From positions 1 through 58,639 of the forward strand of contig DFOS01000003.1 in assembly GCA_002376845.1 (NCBI GenBank): DNA of 58,639 nt. Reading direction: 5' to 3'. This document shows, piece by piece, positions 33,655 to 41,400 of this stretch (the stretch's first letter is position 1; each line of letters opens with the position of its first letter). Below the pieces are notes generated by a model, which ran no database searches, was not told the origin of the DNA, and saw only the letters and a program-made list of their open reading frames with translations. The DNA is from Bdellovibrionaceae bacterium UBA3535 (GTDB lineage: Bacteria; Bdellovibrionota; Bdellovibrionia; Bdellovibrionales; UBA840). The position numbers and the translations under genes are program-made.

Positions 33655-34137
33655 ATGGCAAAGAAGAAAAAAGCAACAAGAAAAAAAGCAACCAAAAAGA
33701 AAGCTACAAAGAAAAAAGCAACAAGAAAAAAAGTAGCAAAAAAGAAAAAAGCTACTAAGAAGAAGGCTACAAAGAAAAAAGCTACTAAAAAGAAAGCTAC
33801 TAAGAAGAAAGCCACGAAGAAAAAAGCTACTAAAAAGAAAGCTACAAAGAAAAAAGCTACTAAGAAGAAAAAGACAAAGACAAAAAGAAAGCCAAATCCT
33901 GCTTTCATGAAGCCTTTGACTCCTTCTTCTCAGCTTGCGGAAGTAGTTGGTTCTAAAGCTATTCCTAGAACAGAAGTAGTAAAAAAAGTATGGGCTTATA
34001 TTCGTAAGCACGGTCTTCAAGACAGCAAAAACAGAAGAAACATCAATGCTGATGCAAAATTAAAAGCTGTTTTTGGTGGTAAGAAGACAGTTTCTATGTT
34101 TGAAATGACAAAGCATATTTCTAAGCACCTTAAGTAA
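33655..34137 (+). CDS. SWIB/MDM2-domain protein with histone-H1-like Lys tail
   Basis: A 160-residue protein. Residues ~2-80 are a tandem array of Ala-Thr-Lys-Lys-Lys pentads (15-base DNA repeats), like histone H1 tails. Residues ~85-158 are a SWIB domain: PLTPSSQLAEVVGS, RTEVVKKVWAYIRKHGLQD, RNINADAKLKAVFG and the C-terminal helix. Fusions of SWIB with Lys-rich tails are known in chlamydiae and some predatory bacteria, and are thought to compact or regulate DNA. ATG 33655 follows GGAGG with 5 bases spacing; the 40-codon extension upstream is not real. It has a strong promoter and terminator, so high expression is likely. Confidence 0.92.
   Translation: MAKKKKATRKKATKKKATKKKATRKKVAKKKKATKKKATKKKATKKKATKKKATKKKATKKKATKKKATKKKKTKTKRKPNPAFMKPLTPSSQLAEVVGSKAIPRTEVVKKVWAYIRKHGLQDSKNRRNINADAKLKAVFGGKKTVSMFEMTKHISKHLK
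33661..33882 (+). repeat. 15-base tandem repeats coding Ala-Thr-Lys-Lys-Lys
   Basis: About 14 near-identical 15-base units encode the Lys-rich tail of the SWIB protein. Copies differ mainly at third codon positions. Length change by slippage in 15-base steps would keep the frame. Confidence 0.75.
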
Positions 34138-34161
34138 TTTTAGGTGAGCATAGATAAAAGG

Positions 34162-34195
34162 AGCCGGGCCAATGCGTCCGGCTTTTTTTATTTTT
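34162..34195 (+). terminator. Rho-independent terminator of the SWIB gene
   Basis: AGCCGG (34162-34167) and CCGGCT (34178-34183) form a GC-rich stem with a 10-base loop, followed by TTTTTTTATTTTT. The T-rich tail overlaps the end of the small minus-strand gene. Confidence 0.85.
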
Positions 34196-34328
34196 CGATG
34201 GTAACTTGCTCGGCTAGATTTGTTTGGCTGGAATATTGTTGGCTATAGGTATTATGTGCGGTGAGTGCTAGCACCACAAATAGCAACATGGCAATGATTT
34301 CATAGTGTTTTCTCAGGAAGCTTAGCAT
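34188..34328 (-). CDS. Putative 46-residue single-pass membrane protein
   Basis: ATG 34328 to TAA 34188. A short start (MLSFLRKHYE) is followed by a hydrophobic helix, IIAMLLFVVLALTA, and a polar Gln/Asn/Ser-rich tail. The ATG directly abuts the stop of the upstream exported-protein gene (TAA-ATG), which argues for coupled translation. Its 3' end lies in the terminator of the SWIB gene. Function unknown. Confidence 0.6.
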   Translation of the reverse strand: MLSFLRKHYEIIAMLLFVVLALTAHNTYSQQYSSQTNLAEQVTIEK

Positions 34329-34907
34329 TTAGTACCTCTCGCACTCCAGTTCCAGTTGCAAGTCTAAGTTTTCCTTTCGGTCTCTTAAGTGGACTTGTGT
34401 ATCAAAGTTGTTGCGATCAATACGAATGTCGATGAAGCTGCCTAGATCCTTTTCTTGGTAGATTCTAGCGTTCTCGCGGTCTGGCCTTACTTCTCCGGCT
34501 GCCAACTTCACGGATTGCCGAAAGATATTGTAAGTACTTGGTACAAACTCGGCGCTAGCTTCGATATCTTTACGTATTTTATTTTTGTTTAAGCGGTAGG
34601 ATAATGAACCACTAAAAAATACCTCCGAGTATTGCCTGTGGTCCTCTAAAACTGCCAGGCAAAAATCACCCTGCTTTACGGCGCCGTAGTTAAAGCCGGC
34701 ACCAATGGGATTTAAGCTTTCGATTCTGCGGAGCTTTTTGCTTTTTATTTTGTGGCAAGTCAGCATGGGGGTGATGCTAGGGGCATCATCACGGTTGCGA
34801 AGTAGTTCTCGTTTGGAGCAAGGTTGTAAGATCTCATGGCCTGGATAATACGAGGCAGCGGCTTCCACGCTAGATAAGCTGATTAGTAGGCTTAAGATTA
34901 TCTTCAC
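34329..34907 (-). CDS. Exported protein of unknown function
   Basis: About 192 residues with a signal peptide (IILSLLISLSSVEA). The start is ambiguous: GTG 34907 has a perfect GGAGG six bases before it, ATG 34913 directly touches that GGAGG, and ATG 34937 has no site; GTG 34907 is preferred. The mature part has four Cys (QPCSKRE, LTCHKI, DFCLAV, LECERY), which could make two disulfides, and is beta-rich (FFSGSLSYRLNKN). A small membrane protein gene follows without a gap. Confidence 0.65.
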   Translation of the reverse strand: MKIILSLLISLSSVEAAASYYPGHEILQPCSKRELLRNRDDAPSITPMLTCHKIKSKKLRRIESLNPIGAGFNYGAVKQGDFCLAVLEDHRQYSEVFFSGSLSYRLNKNKIRKDIEASAEFVPSTYNIFRQSVKLAAGEVRPDRENARIYQEKDLGSFIDIRIDRNNFDTQVHLRDRKENLDLQLELECERY

Positions 34908-35041
34908 TTTCATCCTCCAAGGAACAATTTTTGTCATTTAGCAACAATTTATGGCGGTTTTGAAGCCATTCTAAGCCTTTTAAACCGCTCCAATGTTCAC
35001 ATGAATTTAGTAGTGCAGAATTGGTGCCAGGTATATGTGTC

Positions 35042-35064
35042 AGCGGTTTTTTAGCAAAACCGCT
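35042..35064. repeat. Isolated 9-base hairpin
   Basis: AGCGGTTTT (35042-35050) and AAAACCGCT (35056-35064) pair perfectly around TTAGC. The preceding bases GTGTCAGCGG resemble the REP-like core at 17560. No T-run on either side, so it is not an ordinary terminator. Confidence 0.5.
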
Positions 35065-35100
35065 AGGGAGACTTACAAGTTCTCTAGCAAAAGTGGAAAT

Positions 35101-35136
35101 AATTTAAGAAAAAGAAGAGGCTATTTTATAGCCTCT
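35101..35136 (-). terminator. Rho-independent terminator overlapping a stop codon
   Basis: On the minus strand AGAGGCTA and TAGCCTCT (35116-35123 and 35129-35136) form an 8-base stem with a 5-base loop, followed by TCTTTTTCTT. The TAG stop of the exported protein (35121-35123) lies in the stem. Confidence 0.8.
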
Positions 35137-36383
35137 AGCATGCGCAGATATTCTCTCTTCTCTTTGCCGCGTGTGCTTTCTTTTACAAGCCGTATGGTAT
35201 GCTCGATATCGTATTTCGTCATGCTCTCAGAATTCTCGGCAAAATACTGAAGGAGCCTAGTTCGCTGCTCGGGAGTTTTCAGCCGCAACCATAAGAGCAC
35301 TTTACTTGCTTTGGAGGCGTCGATCTCCTCGCTTAGATGACTAAAACACGGGTGGGCAGCAGGGGGCACATCAACATACCTGTCATGATAAAAGTATTCA
35401 TTAAAAGGGGTGTTTAAAAATTCCATGGCCTCCTCGAAGTGGCCTAGGGCGAAAAGCCGGAAAGGTGTAGCGCAGTACCGCTGCTCCGGTTTAACAAGCA
35501 TTTTTAATTCTATTTCTTTGCCGTATTCCACCAGTGCTAGCAGGCTTTCTGTATATTGATCCAAGTTTTGCATTAAGTGCGCATCGAGATCATGGTAAAG
35601 CACTGGATCTGCGCTATGGATGATAGCATCTACATCAATGTAGCGAGCATTCAAATACTTTTTTGCTTGTAGCAAGTAGGCTCTTAAATCCTCAAAATTA
35701 CCTTCCATAAACAATTCTGCCATGGTTTGATGGTTCTCCTTGGCATACTTGCCTTGGTAGGTGGGGTAGTAGCCCTTTCTAAGTAACATATGGTTTAAGT
35801 TCTTTAGTGCTTCCTCCTGCTGGCCGGACTGGTAGTCTTGCAGGTATTGCATGCTAAAGGCTGTGGTTTCCCATAAAATTTGTGAAACTCGATTGGGGTC
35901 TTGCAGGTCTTGCGTGTAGGGGGCAAAGAGTTTTGAGAAGATGGCAGCCGTGCGGTCCTTGTTGTCGGTGATGGTCTTTTGAAAAAACTCTTGCTGATGA
36001 ATGTAAATGCGGTCCGAGGCATGATTGTTCAATGAGGCTGCCGATTTTACCCATAAAGAGATGCGTTGTTTTTCGTCTTGTCGAGGGTAGTACTTATTTA
36101 AATCCCAATCGACAACGCAAACCTCATTGTCCTTCATATAGTTTTGAATTTTTTTGGCAAAATGTAGATTCACCTTAGCTACAAAGTTCACCAAGTCATT
36201 TACATAGCTAAGGCCTTCTTTGTCTGTGCGTGCAACAAAATTTTCAATGCTGGTAAGCTCCTGGCAAGGTCGTAAATTGATGTCACAGGCGCCGCTAGAA
36301 GCATCATTGACGCAATTGCCATGCTCACCCGCAACGAGTGCTTGGTTGAAAAGTAAAAATCCCAAGAATATGAATTTATTCAT
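35121..36383 (-). CDS. Exported protein coupled to a DUF4423-type regulator
   Basis: A 420-residue protein starting at ATG 36383 with signal peptide FIFLGFLLFNQALVA; AAGGGG lies five bases upstream. Earlier in-frame codons up to 36584 belong to the regulator region and are rejected. The mature protein is helical, with Cys near the N-terminus (GNCVNDASSGACDINLRPC) and paired-helix stretches such as FALGHFEEAMEFLNTPF that recall TPR or ankyrin-type repeats without clear periodicity. Its first 8 bases overlap the stop of the upstream regulator. The target and role are unknown. Confidence 0.72.
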   Translation of the reverse strand: MNKFIFLGFLLFNQALVAGEHGNCVNDASSGACDINLRPCQELTSIENFVARTDKEGLSYVNDLVNFVAKVNLHFAKKIQNYMKDNEVCVVDWDLNKYYPRQDEKQRISLWVKSAASLNNHASDRIYIHQQEFFQKTITDNKDRTAAIFSKLFAPYTQDLQDPNRVSQILWETTAFSMQYLQDYQSGQQEEALKNLNHMLLRKGYYPTYQGKYAKENHQTMAELFMEGNFEDLRAYLLQAKKYLNARYIDVDAIIHSADPVLYHDLDAHLMQNLDQYTESLLALVEYGKEIELKMLVKPEQRYCATPFRLFALGHFEEAMEFLNTPFNEYFYHDRYVDVPPAAHPCFSHLSEEIDASKASKVLLWLRLKTPEQRTRLLQYFAENSESMTKYDIEHTIRLVKESTRGKEKREYLRMLEAIK

Positions 36384-37155
36384 TGTTATCCCCTTGTATG
36401 GTTTTTGTGTTAGAGAAAAAAGATATTTGTAGGTTGCCAACGCAATCACGTTTTTTTGATTTTTCTTCGATAAGTTCTGCGATTTTTCTACGGAAAATTT
36501 TGATTTCCTCTTTGATTTCAGGAAATAAATCTTGATCCATCGCCACGGTATAGGAGCTGTGGTTCTTGTCTTTGGCGCCATCATTTTTTATGGAGGCAAT
36601 GGCTCGCTCTCGCATCTGTGTTTGGAAGTTTTGTAGTGCGATATGGTCAAAGTCGTTATCCTCAGCGCTGGTAATATTCTTAAGGTTGTTGTGCCATTTC
36701 CCCTTGTCATCACAGATCAAATAATTGGATCGAATGAGCTTTTGTAGGGCTAGAGTTGCTTCGTTGGTGGAGATTTCTAATTTTTTGGCGATCCACTTTG
36801 CATCCAAACGAAAGTTATCGAGATCCACCATCTCCAAAATCACATCGTAGTACCAATTGGCTACCACATCGTATTGATCTTCCCGTAAAATTTTGTATGG
36901 AATTTTTCCAGCTGCGGCCTCGCCTTGTATTTTCCGTAAAGCTGCTAGGCTTAATCCCAACTTCAAGCCAATCTCTTCTTGTTTCTTTTTTGATAGGTTT
37001 CTTTTGCCTCGCAAGATTTGTGACAATGTGGAATCGTTGATATTTATATCTTTGGCAAAAGCACGTATGGAATAGGAAGAGTTTTTCCCCAATCTTTTTA
37101 GGTATTCCTGTTCTAAAAACTTTTGAAAATTGCTTATGCTCTTTTGCTCCAACAT
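36376..37155 (-). CDS. DUF4423/TIGR02147-type transcriptional regulator
   Basis: A 259-residue protein of the type abundant in Fibrobacter and Bdellovibrio. The N-terminus has an XRE-like HTH (residues ~28-75: SYSIRAFAKDININDSTLSQILRGKRNLS, then AEEIGLKLGLS-like residues), followed by VVANWYYDVILEMVDL, the conserved entry to the DUF4423 region, a winged-helix-like section (WIAKKLEISTNEATLALQKLIRSNYL) and a C-terminal region ending FFSNTK. It precedes and overlaps an exported protein gene, as regulators of this type often do. An 8-base palindrome at 37196-37214 lies just upstream. Confidence 0.85.
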   Translation of the reverse strand: MLEQKSISNFQKFLEQEYLKRLGKNSSYSIRAFAKDININDSTLSQILRGKRNLSKKKQEEIGLKLGLSLAALRKIQGEAAAGKIPYKILREDQYDVVANWYYDVILEMVDLDNFRLDAKWIAKKLEISTNEATLALQKLIRSNYLICDDKGKWHNNLKNITSAEDNDFDHIALQNFQTQMRERAIASIKNDGAKDKNHSSYTVAMDQDLFPEIKEEIKIFRRKIAELIEEKSKKRDCVGNLQISFFSNTKTIQGDNNE

Positions 37156-37195
37156 GCGGCGAAGATACAGAGCTTTGTTGCAGAAGCAAGAATTA

Positions 37196-37214
37196 TTGCC
37201 GCAAACTGCGGCAA
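37196..37214. promoter_or_regulatory. Palindrome upstream of the DUF4423-type gene, possible operator
   Basis: TTGCCGCA, AAC, TGCGGCAA: a perfect 8-base inverted repeat 41 bases before the regulator ATG, followed by a third related half GCTGCCGCAGG. Candidate binding site for the regulator itself; this is inference. Confidence 0.45.
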
Positions 37215-37242
37215 AGGCTGCCGCAGGTGTAAATAATTTAAT

Positions 37243-37395
37243 AAGTGCTCCCTTTTGATGTTGTTGGATGATTTAGGTTCGTAAGAAATTCGGACATTTA
37301 TCCGGTAGAATCCGGGGCTGCCCCCCAATTTTACTTGTAAGCTATTAATACAGCTAGGCTTTTCCATGTCCGAGCAACACCAAGAGGGAGCACTT
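37243..37395. repeat. Inverted-repeat element, copy A (MITE-like)
   Basis: A 153-base segment bounded by AAGTGCTCCCTTTTGATG (37243-37260, continuing TTGTTG) and its near reverse complement (37375-37395, CAACACCAAG then AGGGAGCACTT, with a 3-base deletion). The ends match the two copies near 49.5 and 50.3 kb. The middle is unrelated and non-coding. A REP-like core (37398-37420) follows directly. Confidence 0.65.
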
Positions 37396-37397
37396 TA

Positions 37398-37420
37398 TGC
37401 GGAAAAGGTAGCGGACACTT
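37398..37420. repeat. REP-like core, second locus
   Basis: TGCGGAAAAGGTAGC followed by GGACACTT differs from 17770-17792 at only two of 23 positions. It sits between the inverted-repeat element and the stop of the lipoprotein gene. Confidence 0.6.
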
Positions 37421-37421
37421 T

Positions 37422-38198
37422 TTAGAGACAGCCCATGCCTTGCATGGTGGCGATGGCCCTTCGAAAGGCGGCAAACTTTTTTATTTCTTTAGCAAGCTTT
37501 TGCATTTGCTCTTGCCGCTGCTTTTCTGGATCTGTCTCATCTCTAGAGGGCATTGGCTCTTCTTCTTGCATAAGAGCTGATTCTATATCTAGATTATCCA
37601 TCAGCTCGAAGGCCTTTTTGTTGCCACTAAGGGCAAGTTCCATCACGGCATCAATTTGTTCTTTTTGCAAGTTGCCGCGTAGCTCTTCCAGTCCATCCAA
37701 TATAGAAGGATCTACATCGCTAGAGATTTTTTTATAAATGCATTTGCTAGCGCTACGTAGGCATTGCTTTTCATCGCAGGTGATCTCAGCTTCAAGAAAT
37801 GCAATGTTTTGCTCCTGAAAGGGAAGTAGCTGCTGCACGATTACCGAATCATCATTTAGCTCTAGCTGTACCAGCAAGCCCTCTTCGGCAATGAGTACAT
37901 GCGGGTGAACCTCTTTGTTTTTATCCACTGGGTAAATGTGAAAATCCGCGTATAGATTATCCGATTCTTTTTTGCCGCAAACAATGAGTTGAAAACCATT
38001 GGGCATTGCGTGGCGGAGAATGGGCGGATCGCCGTACTCGCTGCCCGGTCCTTCGAGGCATTCTTTGGAGGGATTGGCAGGGATTTTCACTTGTTTTTTG
38101 CTTTGTTTTTCAATGGGACTCTTTTTTTTGTTGGAAGAGTCGGTGCATTTTGTACAAGCGCTAAAAAATAAAAATAGGACGATTAATAAGTATTTCAT
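37422..38198 (-). CDS. Lipoprotein of unknown function
   Basis: A 258-residue lipoprotein with lipobox FSAC (Cys at residue 15). A Lys/Ser-rich linker follows, then a Cys-containing domain (KECLEGPGSEYGDPP, LIVCGKK, EITCDEKQCLRSASKC) and a helical, Met/Glu-rich C-terminus. It is divergent from the giant BspA-like gene, with 225 bases between. No family is recognised. Confidence 0.7.
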   Translation of the reverse strand: MKYLLIVLFLFFSACTKCTDSSNKKKSPIEKQSKKQVKIPANPSKECLEGPGSEYGDPPILRHAMPNGFQLIVCGKKESDNLYADFHIYPVDKNKEVHPHVLIAEEGLLVQLELNDDSVIVQQLLPFQEQNIAFLEAEITCDEKQCLRSASKCIYKKISSDVDPSILDGLEELRGNLQKEQIDAVMELALSGNKKAFELMDNLDIESALMQEEEPMPSRDETDPEKQRQEQMQKLAKEIKKFAAFRRAIATMQGMGCL

Positions 38199-38290
38199 GC
38201 TTTTATCTTAGATAGATTCCCCCGCAATTTCAAACTCTCTTGCCAAGTAAAATCATAAAATCGCCTCTATATGATACATAATACTTTTGC

Positions 38291-38299
38291 GGGGGGGGG
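38291..38299 (+). repeat. Nine-G homopolymer tract upstream of the giant surface protein
   Basis: A run of nine G after TTTTGC, 125 bases before the ATG of the BspA-like gene. Such tracts change length by slippage and often phase-vary surface proteins elsewhere. The tract is outside the gene, so any effect would be on promoter spacing or regulator binding. Confidence 0.7.
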
Positions 38300-38361
38300 A
38301 GCTCCATATTGATACGAAAATGCGGCCAATGAAGCCATTTTTTATGTTTTGAATTGAGATA

Positions 38362-38398
38362 AAGTATTTAGAAAAAACAAATACTTACCGAAAGTATA
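38362..38398 (+). promoter_or_regulatory. Candidate operator repeats before the BspA-like gene
   Basis: AAGTATTT (38362-38369) and AAATACTT (38379-38386) are perfect inverted repeats 9 bases apart, with a further AAAGTATAT at 38391-38399. They lie 25-60 bases before the ATG. Binding protein unknown. Confidence 0.4.
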
Positions 38399-38423
38399 TT
38401 AACTAGTAGGGGTACGTTGTTAC

Positions 38424-41400
38424 ATGAAAACTTTGATGCGCAAATTTACGAAACCAAAGCCAGCTTGGCGATTTTTCAAAATCGCTACGGCATTTGGTAG
38501 TCTTACCCTGAGCTTAGCTTTTCTTTTTGCTACATCCACGGCACAAATATCTCACGCACAATTTTTGCCCTTTGCCTTCTGGAAAGAAGCCGATCAAGCA
38601 GAGCCTTTCATATCCACATGGGACACTACGCTAGCCGGCACCTCTGGCTCGAATCAAATTGCCCTGCCGCTAGAGGCGAGTGGTACCTATAACTTTACGG
38701 TCACTAGCCCAGATGATTTGGTAGGGCAGCCGGTGACGATCAATACGCATACAAGCAATACCCTTACGTTCTCCACCGGCGGAGTGAAGACAATTGAGAT
38801 TCGCGGGACGATTGAGGGCTGGCGATTTAATAATGCTGGCGATGCAGATAAGATTACCGAGATTTCCCAGTGGGGGGCATTACGTTTAGGTAATAACGGT
38901 AGCTACTTTAGTGGCGCAAGTAATTTGGCAGATATTTCCGCTACAGATCCAATAGATTTAAGCGGCACTACGTATCTTGCCCAAATGTTTCAATTCACAG
39001 ATAGTCTTACTGTTAGTGGTAATATTAATAATTGGGATACGTCCGGTGTAACGAATATGAGTTTTATGTTCTATGGTGCATCTGCTTTTAATGATGATAT
39101 TAGCAATTGGGATACTTCGAGTGTAACGAATATGTATTATATGTTTGGTGGGGCTGATAATTTTAATCAGGACATTAGTTCCTGGGATACCTCAAGTGTA
39201 TCGAATATGAGCTATATGTTTTATGATACAGCAGCATTCAATCAAAGTTTAAATAGTTGGGACGTTTCTAGTGTTACTGATATGAGTTCTATGTTTAGGG
39301 ATGCCGTGGTTTTTAATAGCAATATTAGCTCTTGGGATACCTCAAATGTTACATCTATGCAGCAAATGTTTTTTGGAGCATCGGCATTTAACCAAGATAT
39401 TGGTTCATGGGATACCTCAAATGTCACAAATATGGCTAGAATGTTTAATGGTGCATCATCATTTAACCAAAATATTGGAGGCTGGGATACATCTAACATA
39501 ACCTCAGGTAGCTATATGTTTTCAGGTGCTACAGTTTTCAATCAACCTATTGGTAGTTGGGATGTTTCAAATGTGACATCCATGAATCATATGTTTAATA
39601 ATACTTCGGCTTTCAACCAAGATATAGGTGATTGGGATGTGTCTAATGTTACAAATATGGATTATATGTTTTGGAATGCAACTGCATTTGACCAAGATAT
39701 TGGGCAGTGGGATACATCTAATGTTACATCAATGAGAACTATGTTTTCTGGTGCCTCAGCCTTTAATCAAGATATCGGCTTTTGGGATGTTTCAAATGCT
39801 ACAATCATGTTTTCGATGTTCCAATTCGCGACTTCATTTAACCAGGATCTATCTTGCTGGGATGTAACAGGCATAGCTTCTGAGCCATCTAACTTCGATA
39901 CCGGCGCCACCTCCTGGACCGATCCTCGCCCGCAATGGGGCACCGCCGGCTGTACACCGATGATCATGACTTGGAACACCAATAACACATCGGCCGGCTC
40001 TTCTGGCTCGAACCAAATCACCCTACCGCTAGTAAGCGGTGCTACCTATAATTTCTCCGTGGATTGGGGCGATGGCAACACCTCTGTTATCACATCGGAT
40101 ACTGACCCAGATGCCACCCACACTTATGCAAGTGCTGGTACTTATACCGTAAGCATACGCGGCCAGTTTGATCGTTTGGCCTTTGGTAATAACGGCGATC
40201 GCTTAAAGCTACTCGATGTTACCCAATGGGGGAATAACCAGTGGACGAGCATGGAGAGTATGTTCTGGGGGGCAGCGAATCTGCAAATTACGGCGTCGGA
40301 TGCACCGGATTTAAGTGGTGTGACAAGCATGTCGAGTATGTTTCGTAGTGCCACGAATTTTAATTCTGATATCGGTTCTTGGGATGTGTCGAATGTGACG
40401 AATATGGCGAATATGTTTATGTCCGCTATTAGCTTTAATCGAGACATTGGTGGCTGGAATGTTTCAAGCGTGACGGATTTAAGTAGAATGTTTTACACGG
40501 CATCTTCCTTTAATCAGGATTTAAATGGTTGGGATGTATCGAATGTAACCAATATGTATGCAGTGTTTTCTAATTCAGCCTATAATTATCCGCTAAGTTC
40601 ATGGGATGTATCAAATGTTGTGGATATGTCATATATGTTCCAAGCTGCCAGTGCTTTTAACCAGGATATAAGTAACTGGGATGTTTCTAGCGTAACAAAT
40701 ATGTCAGCAATGTTCAACGATGCAGATGCATTTGATCAAAACATTGGTGGCTGGGACGTATCTAGTGCAACAAATATGGGGCTAATGTTTCGCGATGCAG
40801 TAGCGTTTAACCAAGATCTTTCTTGCTGGAATGTATCGGGAATAGGTACAGCGCCCTTTTTCTTTGATAACGGCGCCTCCGCATGGACCGAACCAAAACC
40901 AGTATGGGGCACCGCCGGCTGTACACCGATGATCATGACTTGGAATACCAATAACACATCGGCCGGCTCTTCCGGCTCGAACCAAATCACCCTGCCGCTA
41001 GTAAGTGGAGCTACTTATGATTTCACCGTAGATTGGGGCGATGGCAATACCTCTGTTATTACCTCGGATACGGACCCGGATGCCACCCACACTTACGCAA
41101 GTGCTGGTACTTATACCGTAAGTATACGCGGCCAGTTCGATCGTTTGGCCTTTAATAATACAGGTGATCGCTTAAAGCTGCTCGATGTTACCCAGTGGGG
41201 GAATAATGAGTGGACCAGCATGGAGAGTATGTTCTCCGGAGCAGAGAATTTGCAAATTACCGCATCGGATGCACCGGATTTGAGTGGTGTAACGAGCATG
41301 CAATACATGTTCTTTGCAGCTAGTGCTTTTAATCAAGATATAAGTTCTTGGGATACATCGAATGTAACAAATATGCTGGACATGTTTCGTGAAGCCTCGT

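Noticed and set aside
33501..33908. Long Phe/Val/Ala-rich minus-strand ORF
   Set aside because: It is the antisense shadow of the Lys-rich tandem repeats of the SWIB gene.
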